In this document: positions 23,763-32,855 of the stretch, one piece after another
Position numbering within the stretch: position 1 is the stretch's first letter
Layout of the letters: each line of letters starts with the position of its first letter
Source of the DNA: Haladaptatus cibarius D43
Lineage (GTDB): Archaea > Halobacteriota > Halobacteria > Halobacteriales > Haladaptataceae
Assembly: GCF_000710615.1 (NCBI RefSeq)
Contig: NZ_JDTH01000001.1
Location: 496,001 to 560,000, forward strand
DNA length: 64,000 bases
Direction of reading: 5' to 3'
Position numbers and translations under genes: made by a program
The notes under the pieces: model-generated
The model's input: the letters and a program-made list of their open reading frames with translations, nothing else
Databases searched by the model: none
What the model was told of the DNA's origin: nothing

Positions 23763-24653
23763 TTAGTCGAGGTCGCGCTGGAACTCGTCGAACTGCTCGA
23801 AATCGTCCGGCAGTTCGGAGTCGATTCGACGCGACTCCTTTTCTGTCGGTGGGACGTCGTCCAGCGGCACCGCCTCGTCTTCCCATCCGGGTTTGATTTT
23901 GACGCTCTTTGCGGGCGTACCGACCGCGATGTGGTGCGCCGGAACGTCGTGCTGAACGACTGCGCGTGCGCCGACGATGGCGTTCTCGCCGATTTTGAGC
24001 CCCGCTCGAATCATCGAATCGTAGGTCAGGCGCGCGTCGTCCCCGATGACGGTGTGGAAGTTCGTGACCTCGGTTTGGTCAACGACATCGTGGTCGTGGC
24101 TGTAGACGTGAACGCCGTCGCTGATGGAACATCGGTTGCCGATAGTTAGTTTGCCGCGGTCGTCCAGATGCACGCCGTCGTGGATGACTGTGTTGTCCCC
24201 GACGGTGATGTTGTGCCCGTAGGTCATCGTGACGCCCTTGAAGATGCGGAGATTGTCGCCCGCCTCCTCGAAGAGATGGTTCGCCAGCATCTCGCGGAAT
24301 CGAAGCGCGAACTCCACGTTGTCGGCCATCGGCGTCGCGTCGAACTGCCGCCAGAGCCATTGGAGATGCTTCGAACGCCGGAACTTTTCTTCGTTTTTTT
24401 CCGCGTAGTACTCGCTCTCCAGCGTCGCGTTGCACGGGTCGTAGCTCTGGAGTCGAACGCGCTCTGCGTTCGACACCTGTTCGCCGTTCTGCCATGCCTC
24501 GTATGCGTCGCGGTCGCCGTGGAGGTCTACGAGTACTTCGTTGACGACTCTGCACGTGTCCTCGTCGCTGGCGAGTCGTTCGTCTACTTCATCGATAAAC
24601 CCGCGAAGGCCCGCCTCTGCGGACTCGGGGAGTGTGACGTGTCGCTTTGTCAT
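23763..24653 (-). CDS. Hexapeptide-repeat acyltransferase (left-handed beta-helix)
   Basis: A 296-residue protein whose middle (about residues 135-240) shows hexapeptide repeats of the trimeric left-handed beta-helix: ITVGDNTVIHDGVHLDD, LTIGNRCSISDGVHVYSH, IGENAIVGARAVV and VPAHHIAVGTPAKSVK. The last is typical of maltose/galactoside O-acetyltransferases. The N-terminal 130 residues are helical and longer than in MaaT, and the C-terminus is a long acidic tail. The substrate is unknown; sugar or surface-glycan acetylation is a reasonable guess. It has a TATA-like element 27 nt upstream. Confidence 0.88.
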   Translation of the reverse strand: MTKRHVTLPESAEAGLRGFIDEVDERLASDEDTCRVVNEVLVDLHGDRDAYEAWQNGEQVSNAERVRLQSYDPCNATLESEYYAEKNEEKFRRSKHLQWLWRQFDATPMADNVEFALRFREMLANHLFEEAGDNLRIFKGVTMTYGHNITVGDNTVIHDGVHLDDRGKLTIGNRCSISDGVHVYSHDHDVVDQTEVTNFHTVIGDDARLTYDSMIRAGLKIGENAIVGARAVVQHDVPAHHIAVGTPAKSVKIKPGWEDEAVPLDDVPPTEKESRRIDSELPDDFEQFDEFQRDLD

Positions 24654-24674
24654 ATCCTTATTTCACCCTCGGTT

Positions 24675-24684
24675 TTCTTATAGG
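24675..24684 (-). promoter_or_regulatory. TATA-like element for the acyltransferase gene
   Basis: On the minus strand this contains CCTATAAGAA, centred 26-27 nt before ATG 24653; leaderless promoter. Confidence 0.5.
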
Positions 24685-24913
24685 TTAGTTACTCTTCTGA
24701 AGGCATGGGGGTTTTGGTTCCGGCGGGGAGTGTGACTTCTTCCCGCCATCGCTTCGACTGGAAAATCGCAGGATGGTGGTTAGTTTCTTGTGGCCTCCAC
24801 ACTCCACAGTTTCGAAACGAAGTATCTATCTGCTGTCTGGAAGTGCTCCGTTCGTCACAACCGAACGTCGTCACCGAAAACTTATGCCACATACGTCATA
24901 TTTTTATCCAATA

Positions 24914-25762
24914 ATGGTTCTTCGTTCCCGACGCGGCGTCCTCCAACTCGGCGGCGCAACGCTTGCGTTACTCGCAGGTTGTACGTCCAATTCGAACCTC
25001 GAAAACCGCTCTACGACACCTGCTACGGATACGCCGACCACAACATCATCTACGACCACTTCCCGGCCCACAACGACGGATTCAGGGGATGTGACGGTGG
25101 AAAACGTCAGGGCCACACCGGCATTGGTTGCACCAAACACTCCTGATTCTATCAGTACTCTCGGAGAACGTGACGAACAGTTCGTTCTCGCAACGGTAGC
25201 GGGTTATGGGATGTCGATTCCCGACCGGGACAAATTCGTATTGGAAACTACCGTGGATTCGTATCCACCGGTGGATAAGTCATTTGTCTACGCTCTTTGG
25301 GATGACGAAGACGGCTACACATCGATTCCGGACGACCCCCTCATCTTCAGCGTTCCGAAGCCCCTCAACGCAACTGAACTCTCACTTCGCTGGCCGGATG
25401 GCGATTTCGCCGTAGACGAGGCGCTCATCCAAACACTGACACGGCCGCCGACGGACTTCGTGACCGAACTCTCCGCACCCAAGTCCGTCACGAGAGGGTA
25501 TGAAGCGTCAGTGACGCTGACCGTTGAGAACACCGGGTCGGTCGCCGGAACGTTCGTCGGTGCGCTCAATCGTGTCGGCCCGAACGTCGCATACACACCC
25601 GTCACTGGCATCTCCCTTGAAATTGCGGCGGGGGAGTCGGAGACGTGGACGCACTCGTATGCTCCGAGTCCTCATTCGACGGATGACGACCCTGCGGCGA
25701 CATTTCATCTAAACTGGCGGGGTGGTCGGCAGTCGAAAATTATCGACGTCGAACCGGTCTGA
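24914..25762 (+). CDS. Tat lipoprotein with Thr-rich linker and CARDB-like domain
   Basis: A 282-residue exported lipoprotein. The signal RSRRGVLQLGGATLALLAGC has a twin-arginine motif and a lipobox with Cys at about residue 23. A Thr/Ser-rich linker (about residues 24-58) follows, a likely glycosylated spacer seen in haloarchaeal surface proteins. The body contains a C-terminal Ig-like/CARDB-type strand pattern (ASVTLTVENTGSVAGTF, LEIAAGESETWTHSYA). No enzymatic motif is seen. It sits alone, divergent from the acyltransferase gene. Confidence 0.82.
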   Translation: MVLRSRRGVLQLGGATLALLAGCTSNSNLENRSTTPATDTPTTTSSTTTSRPTTTDSGDVTVENVRATPALVAPNTPDSISTLGERDEQFVLATVAGYGMSIPDRDKFVLETTVDSYPPVDKSFVYALWDDEDGYTSIPDDPLIFSVPKPLNATELSLRWPDGDFAVDEALIQTLTRPPTDFVTELSAPKSVTRGYEASVTLTVENTGSVAGTFVGALNRVGPNVAYTPVTGISLEIAAGESETWTHSYAPSPHSTDDDPAATFHLNWRGGRQSKIIDVEPV

Positions 25763-25809
25763 GCGCAGAACATCGGCAAAATCGAAAACGGTCTTCCTGT
25801 CTGTTCGTC

Positions 25810-27312
25810 CTACGCCAAGAAGACGTGTCGCGGTCGGTCTGCCAAAACGTCCCGGCCCCAATCGACCGTGTCGCTGAAGGCGTCACTGCGGAAGAATGCC
25901 ATCGCGTCCTCCTTCGAGCGCCACTGACTGGCGATGAACATGTCGTTTTCGTCCTCGTGGTTCGTCAGCAGTTCGGTGTCGAAGTGGCCTTCCATATCTG
26001 CAAGCACGCCACCGACCGTCTCGAACTTCTCCACGAAATCCTCCCGTTTGTCGGGCTTGACGGTGTAGAACATCCCCATCGTCCCGAACCCGCTCTCCTC
26101 GCCTGCGCGGGCGACGACGCCGGGGAGGTCGGCGAGGAAGCCACCCGCCGTCTCCGCCGCACTCTGGGTCTTCCAGAGGCTTACGACCGCCGAGCGGTCA
26201 CTGCCGCCGTACACTGCGGTTTTGACGTGTGTGTCGTAGTGGTCGAAGTTCTTCCGCAGACCGTCCACTTCATCGAACAAGTGCTCCGGGTCTTCCTCGG
26301 AGTAGAGCACCATCGCGTACACGTCCTCGCCGTGGGGTTTTCCGGCGTAGATGTCGAGGTCTTCGAGTTCGCCGCGGATGTCGCCGTCTTCGTCGCCCTC
26401 GTCGTCACCGGATTTTCCGTGGTGGTGGCCGTCCGAACCGTGGCCGCCTTCGCCATGCGGACTTTCGCCGTCGTCACCGTGCGCATGCGCGTGACCGTGG
26501 GAATCGCCGTGCGGATGAGCGTCCTCCGGAACCGGAACTTCGTTGCCGGACATGAACGCCGGGAGGTCTTCCGGCGGGAAGCGCCGCCCGAAGTAGAACG
26601 AACCGAACTCCGCGAAGCGCGAACTGCCTTCGTCGAAGCGCATCTCGTACAGCAGGTCTTTGATGTGGGTCGGGTCGTTGCTGAACAGGTCAACGCCCCA
26701 TTCGAAGTCGTCCATGCCGATGCTTCCGGTGATGATTTGGGTGACCTTTCCGGCGTAGCCTTTGCCGATGTCGCCGTGACTGGACATCATTTCTGCACGC
26801 TCGTCGAACGGCGTATCGTACCAGTTATCCTCCGCGGTTCGGCGTTTGCTCATCGGGTAGAAACAGATGAACTCCGCGTCCGGCACGTCGGGGTAGAGTT
26901 TACTCGCAACGTAGCGGGCCATGCCAGTATCTTCGATGTCCTCGGGGTCTTTCACCATCTCGTCGGAGGTGTAGCCGCCGACTTCGGTGACGGAGACGTA
27001 GGAGTCGGTTCGCTCGGTGAAGTCGGCGAAACCGGTTCGCTCGAAGGCCCGCTCTGCGGTGTCGAGATCGTTCATTTCCGGCCGGAAATGAACGACCAAC
27101 AGGTCTGCTTTGTGTCCCATGACGCTGAAGACGGCGGACGACCCGTCCTCTGCGTCGGTGACGTTCTCGCGCGCTTGGAGGAATTCGGTTCCGTCGGTCA
27201 GTGCGTTCTTCCGAACTCGCTCGGGGGCGTCTCGCCATGCGTTCCAGTCTATCGTTCGAAAGTCGTGGAGTGCGTACCACCCTTCGCGCGTCGGTGGGAC
27301 TTTTCTCGGCAT
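25810..27312 (-). CDS. pitA: PitA: chlorite dismutase-like domain fused to antibiotic-biosynthesis-monooxygenase domains
   Basis: A 500-residue haloarchaeal fusion known as PitA. Residues about 1-245 are chlorite-dismutase-like (TREGWYALHDFRTIDW, SSHGDIGKGYAGKVTQIITG, DDFEWGVDLFSNDP, RYVASKLYPD), the fold that binds heme in the Cld/HemQ group. A linker of about 50 residues, very rich in His, Gly and Asp (for example HPHGDSHGHAHAHGDDG), follows. The C-terminal half has two ABM-type domains (FYTVKPDKREDFVEKF, NDMFIASQWRSKEDAMAFF). The H. volcanii PitA has been described as such a fusion; its activity is unsettled. The His-rich linker probably binds metal. Confidence 0.92.
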   Translation of the reverse strand: MPRKVPPTREGWYALHDFRTIDWNAWRDAPERVRKNALTDGTEFLQARENVTDAEDGSSAVFSVMGHKADLLVVHFRPEMNDLDTAERAFERTGFADFTERTDSYVSVTEVGGYTSDEMVKDPEDIEDTGMARYVASKLYPDVPDAEFICFYPMSKRRTAEDNWYDTPFDERAEMMSSHGDIGKGYAGKVTQIITGSIGMDDFEWGVDLFSNDPTHIKDLLYEMRFDEGSSRFAEFGSFYFGRRFPPEDLPAFMSGNEVPVPEDAHPHGDSHGHAHAHGDDGESPHGEGGHGSDGHHHGKSGDDEGDEDGDIRGELEDLDIYAGKPHGEDVYAMVLYSEEDPEHLFDEVDGLRKNFDHYDTHVKTAVYGGSDRSAVVSLWKTQSAAETAGGFLADLPGVVARAGEESGFGTMGMFYTVKPDKREDFVEKFETVGGVLADMEGHFDTELLTNHEDENDMFIASQWRSKEDAMAFFRSDAFSDTVDWGRDVLADRPRHVFLA

Positions 27313-27448
27313 ACGCGAGGGTTAGGAGCGACCGGACAAGGAACTTTTGAGTCGTCCCGGAAGTTTCGCTTCGCCGACGTTGATATTACTTTGGAGAGTG
27401 TCGCTCCGACCGAAAGCCTTTCAAAAACACGACTTAAACCCCCAGTCA

Positions 27449-27964
27449 ATGCGGAAAAGCGGCCCGCCGAAAGGCCTAATATCGTACCTCGTGCTCGAAC
27501 TTCTGGACGAAAAACCGCGGTATGGGTACGAGATACTCAAAGAAATACGGGACATCAGCGGTGGTCACTGGGAACCGTCCTACGGTTCCGTCTACCCCAT
27601 TCTGTACAAATTCGAGGAGAAGGGCTGGGCGGAGCGAATCGAGCGCGAGGACGAACCCGACCGAAAATATTTCGAACTCACCGACTCGGGATACGAGGAA
27701 CTAAAAGAAAAGCGAAAGGAAAGCGGGACGAAAGCCCGCGAATTTGCGGACGTTATTCTCGGATTCTATCACGTCTACGTCGCCTTTTCTACCGACGACC
27801 GTTTCGAAGTCGAAAGTCCCGAAGGTGAATGGCAGTTCGACGAAACGTTCAGTTCGTGGATTCTCGAACAGATAATTCGTCACCACGAACGCGACTTCGA
27901 CGAGTTCGAGCGCATCCCCGACACCCCCGAGGAGTTCTACGAGCGGATGGGACTCGAAGACTGA
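27449..27964 (+). CDS. PadR family transcriptional regulator
   Basis: A 171-residue regulator. The N-terminal winged helix is typical of PadR: GPPKGLISYLVLELLDEKPR, YGYEILKEI, GHWEPSYGSVYPILYKFEEKG and the wing EDEPDRKYFELTDSGYEEL. The C-terminal half is a helical dimerisation/effector region with acidic residues. PadR proteins repress genes for phenolic or multidrug responses; the target here is unknown. The ATG at 27449 is supported by homology; the preceding frame is non-coding. It is divergent from pitA, so regulation of that gene is possible. Confidence 0.93.
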   Translation: MRKSGPPKGLISYLVLELLDEKPRYGYEILKEIRDISGGHWEPSYGSVYPILYKFEEKGWAERIEREDEPDRKYFELTDSGYEELKEKRKESGTKAREFADVILGFYHVYVAFSTDDRFEVESPEGEWQFDETFSSWILEQIIRHHERDFDEFERIPDTPEEFYERMGLED

Positions 27965-28014
27965 CCGATTTTCCTTCATCTTCCAAAAACCGTCGAATAG
28001 ATTCTCGCCGATTC

Positions 28015-29853
28015 TCAGGCCAGCAGTTGCGGGCCGAATATCATCAGGAGAAGACTGGCGAGCATCGTCAGTCCCACCGTCGTCGTTATCATCGTTGTAA
28101 CCTGTCGCCCCTGACTCGTCGGAAGTCGCGAAACGATGGCTTCCGAACCCATTCGGAGGATGTGTCCGCCGTCCAGCGGGAACGCCGGAATACAGTTGAA
28201 GAAGCCGAGGTTGAGGTTTATCCACCCCGTCCAAAACAGGGCGTTTGCAAGGATGAAGAGGCCGCCGCCGAGTCCCGAAAGCGGCCCCTGAATCGCGTAG
28301 AAGTTGGTGTTCCACGCGACGAATCCTGCGAAGTTGTAGCCGACAGGCATCGAGAGGCTGGCAAACGGAAGGAGGAGCGTTCCGGCGACGCCGAGCAGGA
28401 ACGTCGTGAGTGGCCCGTCGCCACCGCCACCACCGCCGAAGGTGGTCATGAACTGCCCCGCCATCAGGTCGCGGAACGTCTCGGCTGGGTACAGATTCGT
28501 ACCGAACCCGCTCGTTTCGATACCGGAGGTTCCCGGCGCGACGAGGATACCGACGATGGCCTCACCGCTGTTGTTCTCGTCCAGCGTCACGTCGTAGGTC
28601 GTTCGCTGGTCGGAATCGCCGTCTTGCGTGTACGCTTCGACGGTGACGGTTTGTCCCGCCTCGTAGCCGTCCATGGTACTGCTCAAGTCGCTGCTGTTGA
28701 CTATTCGGTTGCCGTCGATAGCCGTGATGACGAGCGTGTCGCCCGCGCTCAATCCGTCGGCGCTGCTCACCGGCCCGTCCTGCTGAACCGTCGAAAGCGC
28801 GCCAATCGGCCCCGTTATCTGCTCTCCGTTGACGGTCAGCGTGGCGACTTTCCTGTCCGCGAGTTGTTGGCTCAGGTTCTTTTCGGTGTACACCGTGGTT
28901 CCGTTCACCGCGGTGATGTTCTCCCCGGTGCTGATTGCCGGTTCGTCAGATCCTTGCTCATCGCCCGCCGCAAACGGCGAGGTTTGCGTAATCGCCGTCA
29001 CGAGCAGGGAGCGTTCGATTGTCGTCTGTCGTCGTTCGTCGCCGTTTTCGACCGTGACCGTCACCGACCTGCTGTCGATGGCCGCGAGCTTTTGGTTGAG
29101 GTCGGCGTTATTTTCGACGTCGGTGCCGTTCACCGCGACGATTCGGTCGCCGCGTTCGATGCCCGCATCACCCGCCGCAGAGCCGTCGAAGACGCCGCCG
29201 ACCGCCGCGCCGGAGGCGACGGTTACCGACCCCATTATCGGGCCGAACAGCAGCATGAAGACGAGAATCGTGACAGCGAAGTTGTTCGTCACTCCTGCCG
29301 CAAACATTCGGCTTTGGCCGCCTCTGTCCGCTTCTCTGCGATTTTCCTCGTCCGGTTCGACGAACGCGCCGATTGGGAGGATTGCGAACAGTGCGAGTCC
29401 CATCGACTTGATTTCGATGTCCTCGACGCGGCAGAAGATACCGTGGCCACCTTCGTGAACCACCAAGCCGATTAGCAGACCGAGCAGAATTTCGGGGGCG
29501 ACGGAGAGCGGGAGGAAGTCGTTGACCCCCGGAATCACGAGCACGTTTCGTGGCTGTGTCACCGCTGTCGGCTCCGGTGGGTTCTGAATGATAGAAACCG
29601 CCTGCAAGACGAGGAGGAGGAAGGTTCCAATCATGACGACCAGCGCGATACCGAGGCCGAAGTTACCCCACGCTCGCCAGAATCGTTTCGGACGGGAGAG
29701 TTTATCGAGTAGCTTCTTTCCTTTCTGGGTGTGTAGCGTTAGAATCGGCCCTTGCATGCCGATATACGACGGTAGCATGCCGTTCGCCCGTAGTCCAAGC
29801 AGGGCGAACCAGTAGGCCGTGATTCCGATAACCACCCACACAATCGTATCCAT
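28015..29853 (-). CDS. Site-2 protease (M50) with internal PDZ domains
   Basis: A 612-residue intramembrane zinc metalloprotease. The HExxH-type motif HEGGH lies at residues 133-137 in a membrane helix, and the second metal-ligand motif FPLDGGH near residue 560. Between them are two PDZ-like domains (VASGAAVGGVFDGSAA... with RGDRIVAVNGTDV, and SAGDTLVITAIDGNRI), plus several hydrophobic helices. S2P enzymes cut transmembrane regulators or signal-peptide remnants. ATG 29853 is chosen over an upstream start at 29874. The second, smaller S2P at 35587 belongs to a different subfamily. Confidence 0.93.
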   Translation of the reverse strand: MDTIVWVVIGITAYWFALLGLRANGMLPSYIGMQGPILTLHTQKGKKLLDKLSRPKRFWRAWGNFGLGIALVVMIGTFLLLVLQAVSIIQNPPEPTAVTQPRNVLVIPGVNDFLPLSVAPEILLGLLIGLVVHEGGHGIFCRVEDIEIKSMGLALFAILPIGAFVEPDEENRREADRGGQSRMFAAGVTNNFAVTILVFMLLFGPIMGSVTVASGAAVGGVFDGSAAGDAGIERGDRIVAVNGTDVENNADLNQKLAAIDSRSVTVTVENGDERRQTTIERSLLVTAITQTSPFAAGDEQGSDEPAISTGENITAVNGTTVYTEKNLSQQLADRKVATLTVNGEQITGPIGALSTVQQDGPVSSADGLSAGDTLVITAIDGNRIVNSSDLSSTMDGYEAGQTVTVEAYTQDGDSDQRTTYDVTLDENNSGEAIVGILVAPGTSGIETSGFGTNLYPAETFRDLMAGQFMTTFGGGGGGDGPLTTFLLGVAGTLLLPFASLSMPVGYNFAGFVAWNTNFYAIQGPLSGLGGGLFILANALFWTGWINLNLGFFNCIPAFPLDGGHILRMGSEAIVSRLPTSQGRQVTTMITTTVGLTMLASLLLMIFGPQLLA

Positions 29854-29917
29854 TGGCAAAAGAAAGGTTCGCACCGCTCAAATGCGTTTGGGAAAACGGT
29901 CGTAAAAACCGGGAGCG

Positions 29918-30226
29918 TTATTCCGCGGTCTGCCAGTCTTCTTCGAAGTCCTGCTGCTCTTCGTCCTTCTTGCCTTGGCGTTTCTGCTGGAATTTTCGTG
30001 CGGCCGCGAGTCCGGCGGCGGTGCCACCGAGAACTGCGGCGCGGCGGGCGAACGTTCCGGCTTTGCCGCGGCCTTTTGTCTCCTCGATTTCTGCTTCCGC
30101 GACTTCTTCTTCTTCCGTCGTCTCGGTTTCCGTCTCTGTCGCGTCCGTTGCTTCGGTTTCGGATTCTTTGACGAGTTCGGTACGTTTCAACGCTGGTTTC
30201 TCAAGATTGAGTTCTATCAGGGCCAT
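29918..30226 (-). CDS. Acidic hypothetical protein
   Basis: A 102-residue protein. The N-terminal LIELNLEKPALKRTELVK is followed by a low-complexity Glu/Thr stretch (residues about 20-50), then a basic and Ala/Gly-rich segment (TFARRAAVLGGTAAGLAAAR) that may be a short amphipathic or membrane-associated helix, and a charged Gln/Glu tail. Similar small proteins occur in other haloarchaea, but I cannot name a family. Located between S2P and lysS on the same strand. Confidence 0.6.
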   Translation of the reverse strand: MALIELNLEKPALKRTELVKESETEATDATETETETTEEEEVAEAEIEETKGRGKAGTFARRAAVLGGTAAGLAAARKFQQKRQGKKDEEQQDFEEDWQTAE

Positions 30227-30399
30227 GGTAATATCTTGGTTTAGTCGCTGACGTGATTGGTCGCCAGACAGACGTTACATCTCTCCCTATCACTGGCAGG
30301 TACTTTGTTATGCACCTGTTATGTGGAGACAGTAGGGTTATATTTACCAACACTATTAACTCTGTTGGCGATTAGGGTAGTCGTAAAAATCGGTTGAGC

Positions 30400-32052
30400 C
30401 TATCCTTCCCGGCGAAGTCGCCGAAGGACGAACTCGCGATCTAAGTTCGAGAGGAACGGCCCGAGCTTTGGCCCCTGTTCCTCGTCGAAAAAGAGGCGGT
30501 AGCCCGTTCCGAAGAAGTCGCCCATGTCGATGTCGTGGCGCTTTGCGGTTTCGTAAATCTCCTCCTGAATCTCGTCGCCGTCGTGGCCCGCTTCGATGAA
30601 CTCCGCGAGTTCATCGAGTGCAACCGCGGTTTCGGCGTCGAAGTCCGCCTCGGGCATCTCGGTTCGTTTCAGGTCGTAGTCGTACTCGTTGCTCGTCCGC
30701 TGTGCCCACGTCTGCGCTCGTTCCACTCGCGCAAGTGCTTCCTCGACTGCCCACTCCGGCGCGTCGTCGGGGATGTGGCCCTCTTTTCGCGCGATTTCCT
30801 CGCGGAGGTCGGGGTCGTCGGTCATGCCCAAAATCGCTGCGAAGGTGTACGGAATCCGGATTCGTTCGGGTCGAACTTCGTCCACGACCATCGGATAAAT
30901 TCGCTCTGCGAGCGCGGTTTCCCGCTCGTCCGCGCTCTCCTCGCCGAAGTAGATTCGCTCGAATCGGTCGAACTCGTCCACGAGCAGGTCGAGGCGACCG
31001 ATATCGAAGTCGCGCGCCTTGTTCGGGTCTTTCGTGAAGAAGTACCGGAGCACCTCGGGTTCGAGGAGTTCCAGCACTTCCGAAACCAGCACGATGTTCC
31101 CTTCCGAGGACGAGAACGGCTTTCCGTTGAGGGTGAACCACTCGTAGGTCATCGGAACCGGCGGTTCGAAGTCCATCACGTTTCGCGCGATGTCGTCGCC
31201 GCTCGGCCACGAGCCTTCGGCGTGGTCTTTGCCGAACGGTTCGAAATCCACGCCCAGCGTCTTCCACTGGGCGGGCCACTCGAACCGCCACGGCAGTTTG
31301 CCCTCTCGGAGTGTGGCGGTGCCTTCGTGGCCACAGCCGTCGATGGTGTTGTCGCCCGCCTTCAGGTCGGTGCAGACGTATTCGACGGTTCCTGCTTCCG
31401 TGTCGAAATCGGTCACCGTCTCGGTCACTTTCCCGCATTCCTCGCAAATCGGATTGAACGGAATGTAGTCGTCGTCAACCTTGTCCTGATACTCGGCGAG
31501 CACTTCGCGGGCTTTTTCGGAGTTGTCGAGTATTTCGGCGGTTACGTCCTCCAACTCGCCGGACTCGTACATCTCCGTGTTCGACATTACGTCGATGGGG
31601 ACGGAGAGCAAATCAGCGCTCTGCTGGATGAGGTTCGAGAAGTGTTCGCCGTAGGAGTCACAGCAGTCGAACGGGTCGGGAATGTCCGTGTACGGTTTTC
31701 CGAGGTTTCGACCGAGCGCTCCGGCGTTCACGTCGCCCAACTCCACGATGTTGCCGTCCAAGTCGGCCAGTTTTCGTGGCAGTTTCCGAAGCGGGTCGCG
31801 GTCGTCCGCGGTGAACACCTGTTTTACCTCGTGGCCTCTGTCGCGGAGCGCTTCCGCGACGAAGTAGCCACGCATGATTTCGTTGACGTTGCCGAGGTGC
31901 GGAACGCCGGATGGAGAAATTCCGCCCTTGATGATGATGGGTTCGTCCGGGTCGCGCGCTTCGATTCGGTCGGCAACCTCGTCGGCCCAGAAGACGTGGT
32001 GGTCGTCCGCTCCCTCGTCTCGTTCGTCCATCGGTGCCGTGCCTGCGCTCAT
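30400..32052 (-). CDS. lysS: Lysyl-tRNA synthetase, class I
   Basis: A 550-residue class I LysRS, the archaeal type unrelated to the bacterial class II enzyme. The HIGH-like motif is PHLGN (51-55, in SPSGVPHLGNVNEI) and the KMSKS-like motif is FSSSEGN (around residue 315). A four-Cys zinc site is evident as CEECGK near residue 165 and CTDLKAGDNTIDGCG further on. It charges tRNA-Lys in the cytoplasm. Its start overlaps the pyrH stop by 4 nt, so pyrH-lysS form a coupled pair. Confidence 0.97.
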   Translation of the reverse strand: MSAGTAPMDERDEGADDHHVFWADEVADRIEARDPDEPIIIKGGISPSGVPHLGNVNEIMRGYFVAEALRDRGHEVKQVFTADDRDPLRKLPRKLADLDGNIVELGDVNAGALGRNLGKPYTDIPDPFDCCDSYGEHFSNLIQQSADLLSVPIDVMSNTEMYESGELEDVTAEILDNSEKAREVLAEYQDKVDDDYIPFNPICEECGKVTETVTDFDTEAGTVEYVCTDLKAGDNTIDGCGHEGTATLREGKLPWRFEWPAQWKTLGVDFEPFGKDHAEGSWPSGDDIARNVMDFEPPVPMTYEWFTLNGKPFSSSEGNIVLVSEVLELLEPEVLRYFFTKDPNKARDFDIGRLDLLVDEFDRFERIYFGEESADERETALAERIYPMVVDEVRPERIRIPYTFAAILGMTDDPDLREEIARKEGHIPDDAPEWAVEEALARVERAQTWAQRTSNEYDYDLKRTEMPEADFDAETAVALDELAEFIEAGHDGDEIQEEIYETAKRHDIDMGDFFGTGYRLFFDEEQGPKLGPFLSNLDREFVLRRLRREG

Positions 32053-32768
32053 TCTTGAACCCAGTAGGTCATCTCGTCGTCCGTCCCGTGGGGGATGATG
32101 TCCGTTCCGTCGTGTTCCCCGTTGAGGACGGCGTCGGCGATTCGCTCCGGTTCGGTTCCGTCGAGAACGATGGTTCTGACGCCCGACCGTTCGATGAGTT
32201 TCGCGGCCAGCAGGTCAACCGGCGAGGAACTACCCGCAGTCATTTCGAGGTCGGCGATAACGTCCACGAGTTCGCCCGCGGACAGTTCGTCGTACTTCGT
32301 CGCGTCGTCCACTTCGTTCGGGTCGTCGCTGAACACGCCGTTGACGCTCGTCGCGTAGACGAGCAAGTCCGCGTTCGTGTATTCAGCCAGCGCCGCGCTC
32401 ACGGCGTCGGTCGTCTGACCGGGCATCACGCCGCCCATGACTGCGATGTCGCCGCGGTGCATCGCAGTTCCGGCTTTTTCGTACGTTTCGGCTGGACTCG
32501 GGGCGGCCTGCTCGCCGAGTGCGGCAATGAGCAGACGAGCGTTGAGTCGCGTTACGTCGATACCGATGTCGTCCAGTTCGATTTCGTTTGCGCCGAGGTT
32601 GCGCGCTGTACCGATGTACTCACGCGCGACGCCCCCGCCGCCGACGACTGCGCCGATGGTACACCCTTCGTTTGCGAGCGATTCGATGACTTCGGCATGG
32701 CCACGGACGCGCTGGGACTCCAAGTCCGGCGCGAGCACGCTCCCGCCGATAGAAACGACCACCTTCAT
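32049..32768 (-). CDS. pyrH: UMP kinase
   Basis: A 239-residue amino-acid-kinase-fold enzyme that phosphorylates UMP to UDP. MKVVVSIGGSVLAPDL, GAVVGGGGVAREYIG, HRGDIAVMGGVMPGQTTDAVSA, LLVYATSVNGVFSDDPN and PVDLLAAKLIERSGV are hallmark motifs of the archaeal PyrH. Length is typical. It is divergent from the moaE gene (87 bp) and overlaps lysS by 4 nt downstream. Confidence 0.96.
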   Translation of the reverse strand: MKVVVSIGGSVLAPDLESQRVRGHAEVIESLANEGCTIGAVVGGGGVAREYIGTARNLGANEIELDDIGIDVTRLNARLLIAALGEQAAPSPAETYEKAGTAMHRGDIAVMGGVMPGQTTDAVSAALAEYTNADLLVYATSVNGVFSDDPNEVDDATKYDELSAGELVDVIADLEMTAGSSSPVDLLAAKLIERSGVRTIVLDGTEPERIADAVLNGEHDGTDIIPHGTDDEMTYWVQE

Positions 32769-32823
32769 ACTACCGCCGACTTACCGGGACTTGGCCTTAA
32801 GCGTTCTCAACTTCCGACCGAAG

Positions 32824-32831
32824 GCTAAAAG
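32824..32831 (+). promoter_or_regulatory. TATA-like element for moaE
   Basis: GCTAAAAG centred about 28 nt before ATG 32856, consistent with a leaderless promoter in the region shared with pyrH. Confidence 0.35.
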
Positions 32832-32855
32832 CGATTCGCCACCTGCGTTACGCCC

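Noticed and set aside
25825-27828. A very long plus-strand frame (667 codons) opposite pitA
   Set aside because: It is the antisense frame produced by GC-rich codon use in pitA and the start of the PadR gene; its translation has no domain logic. The same holds for long frames opposite S2P (27829-29475), lysS (30535-32058) and the M28 peptidase (42383-44029).
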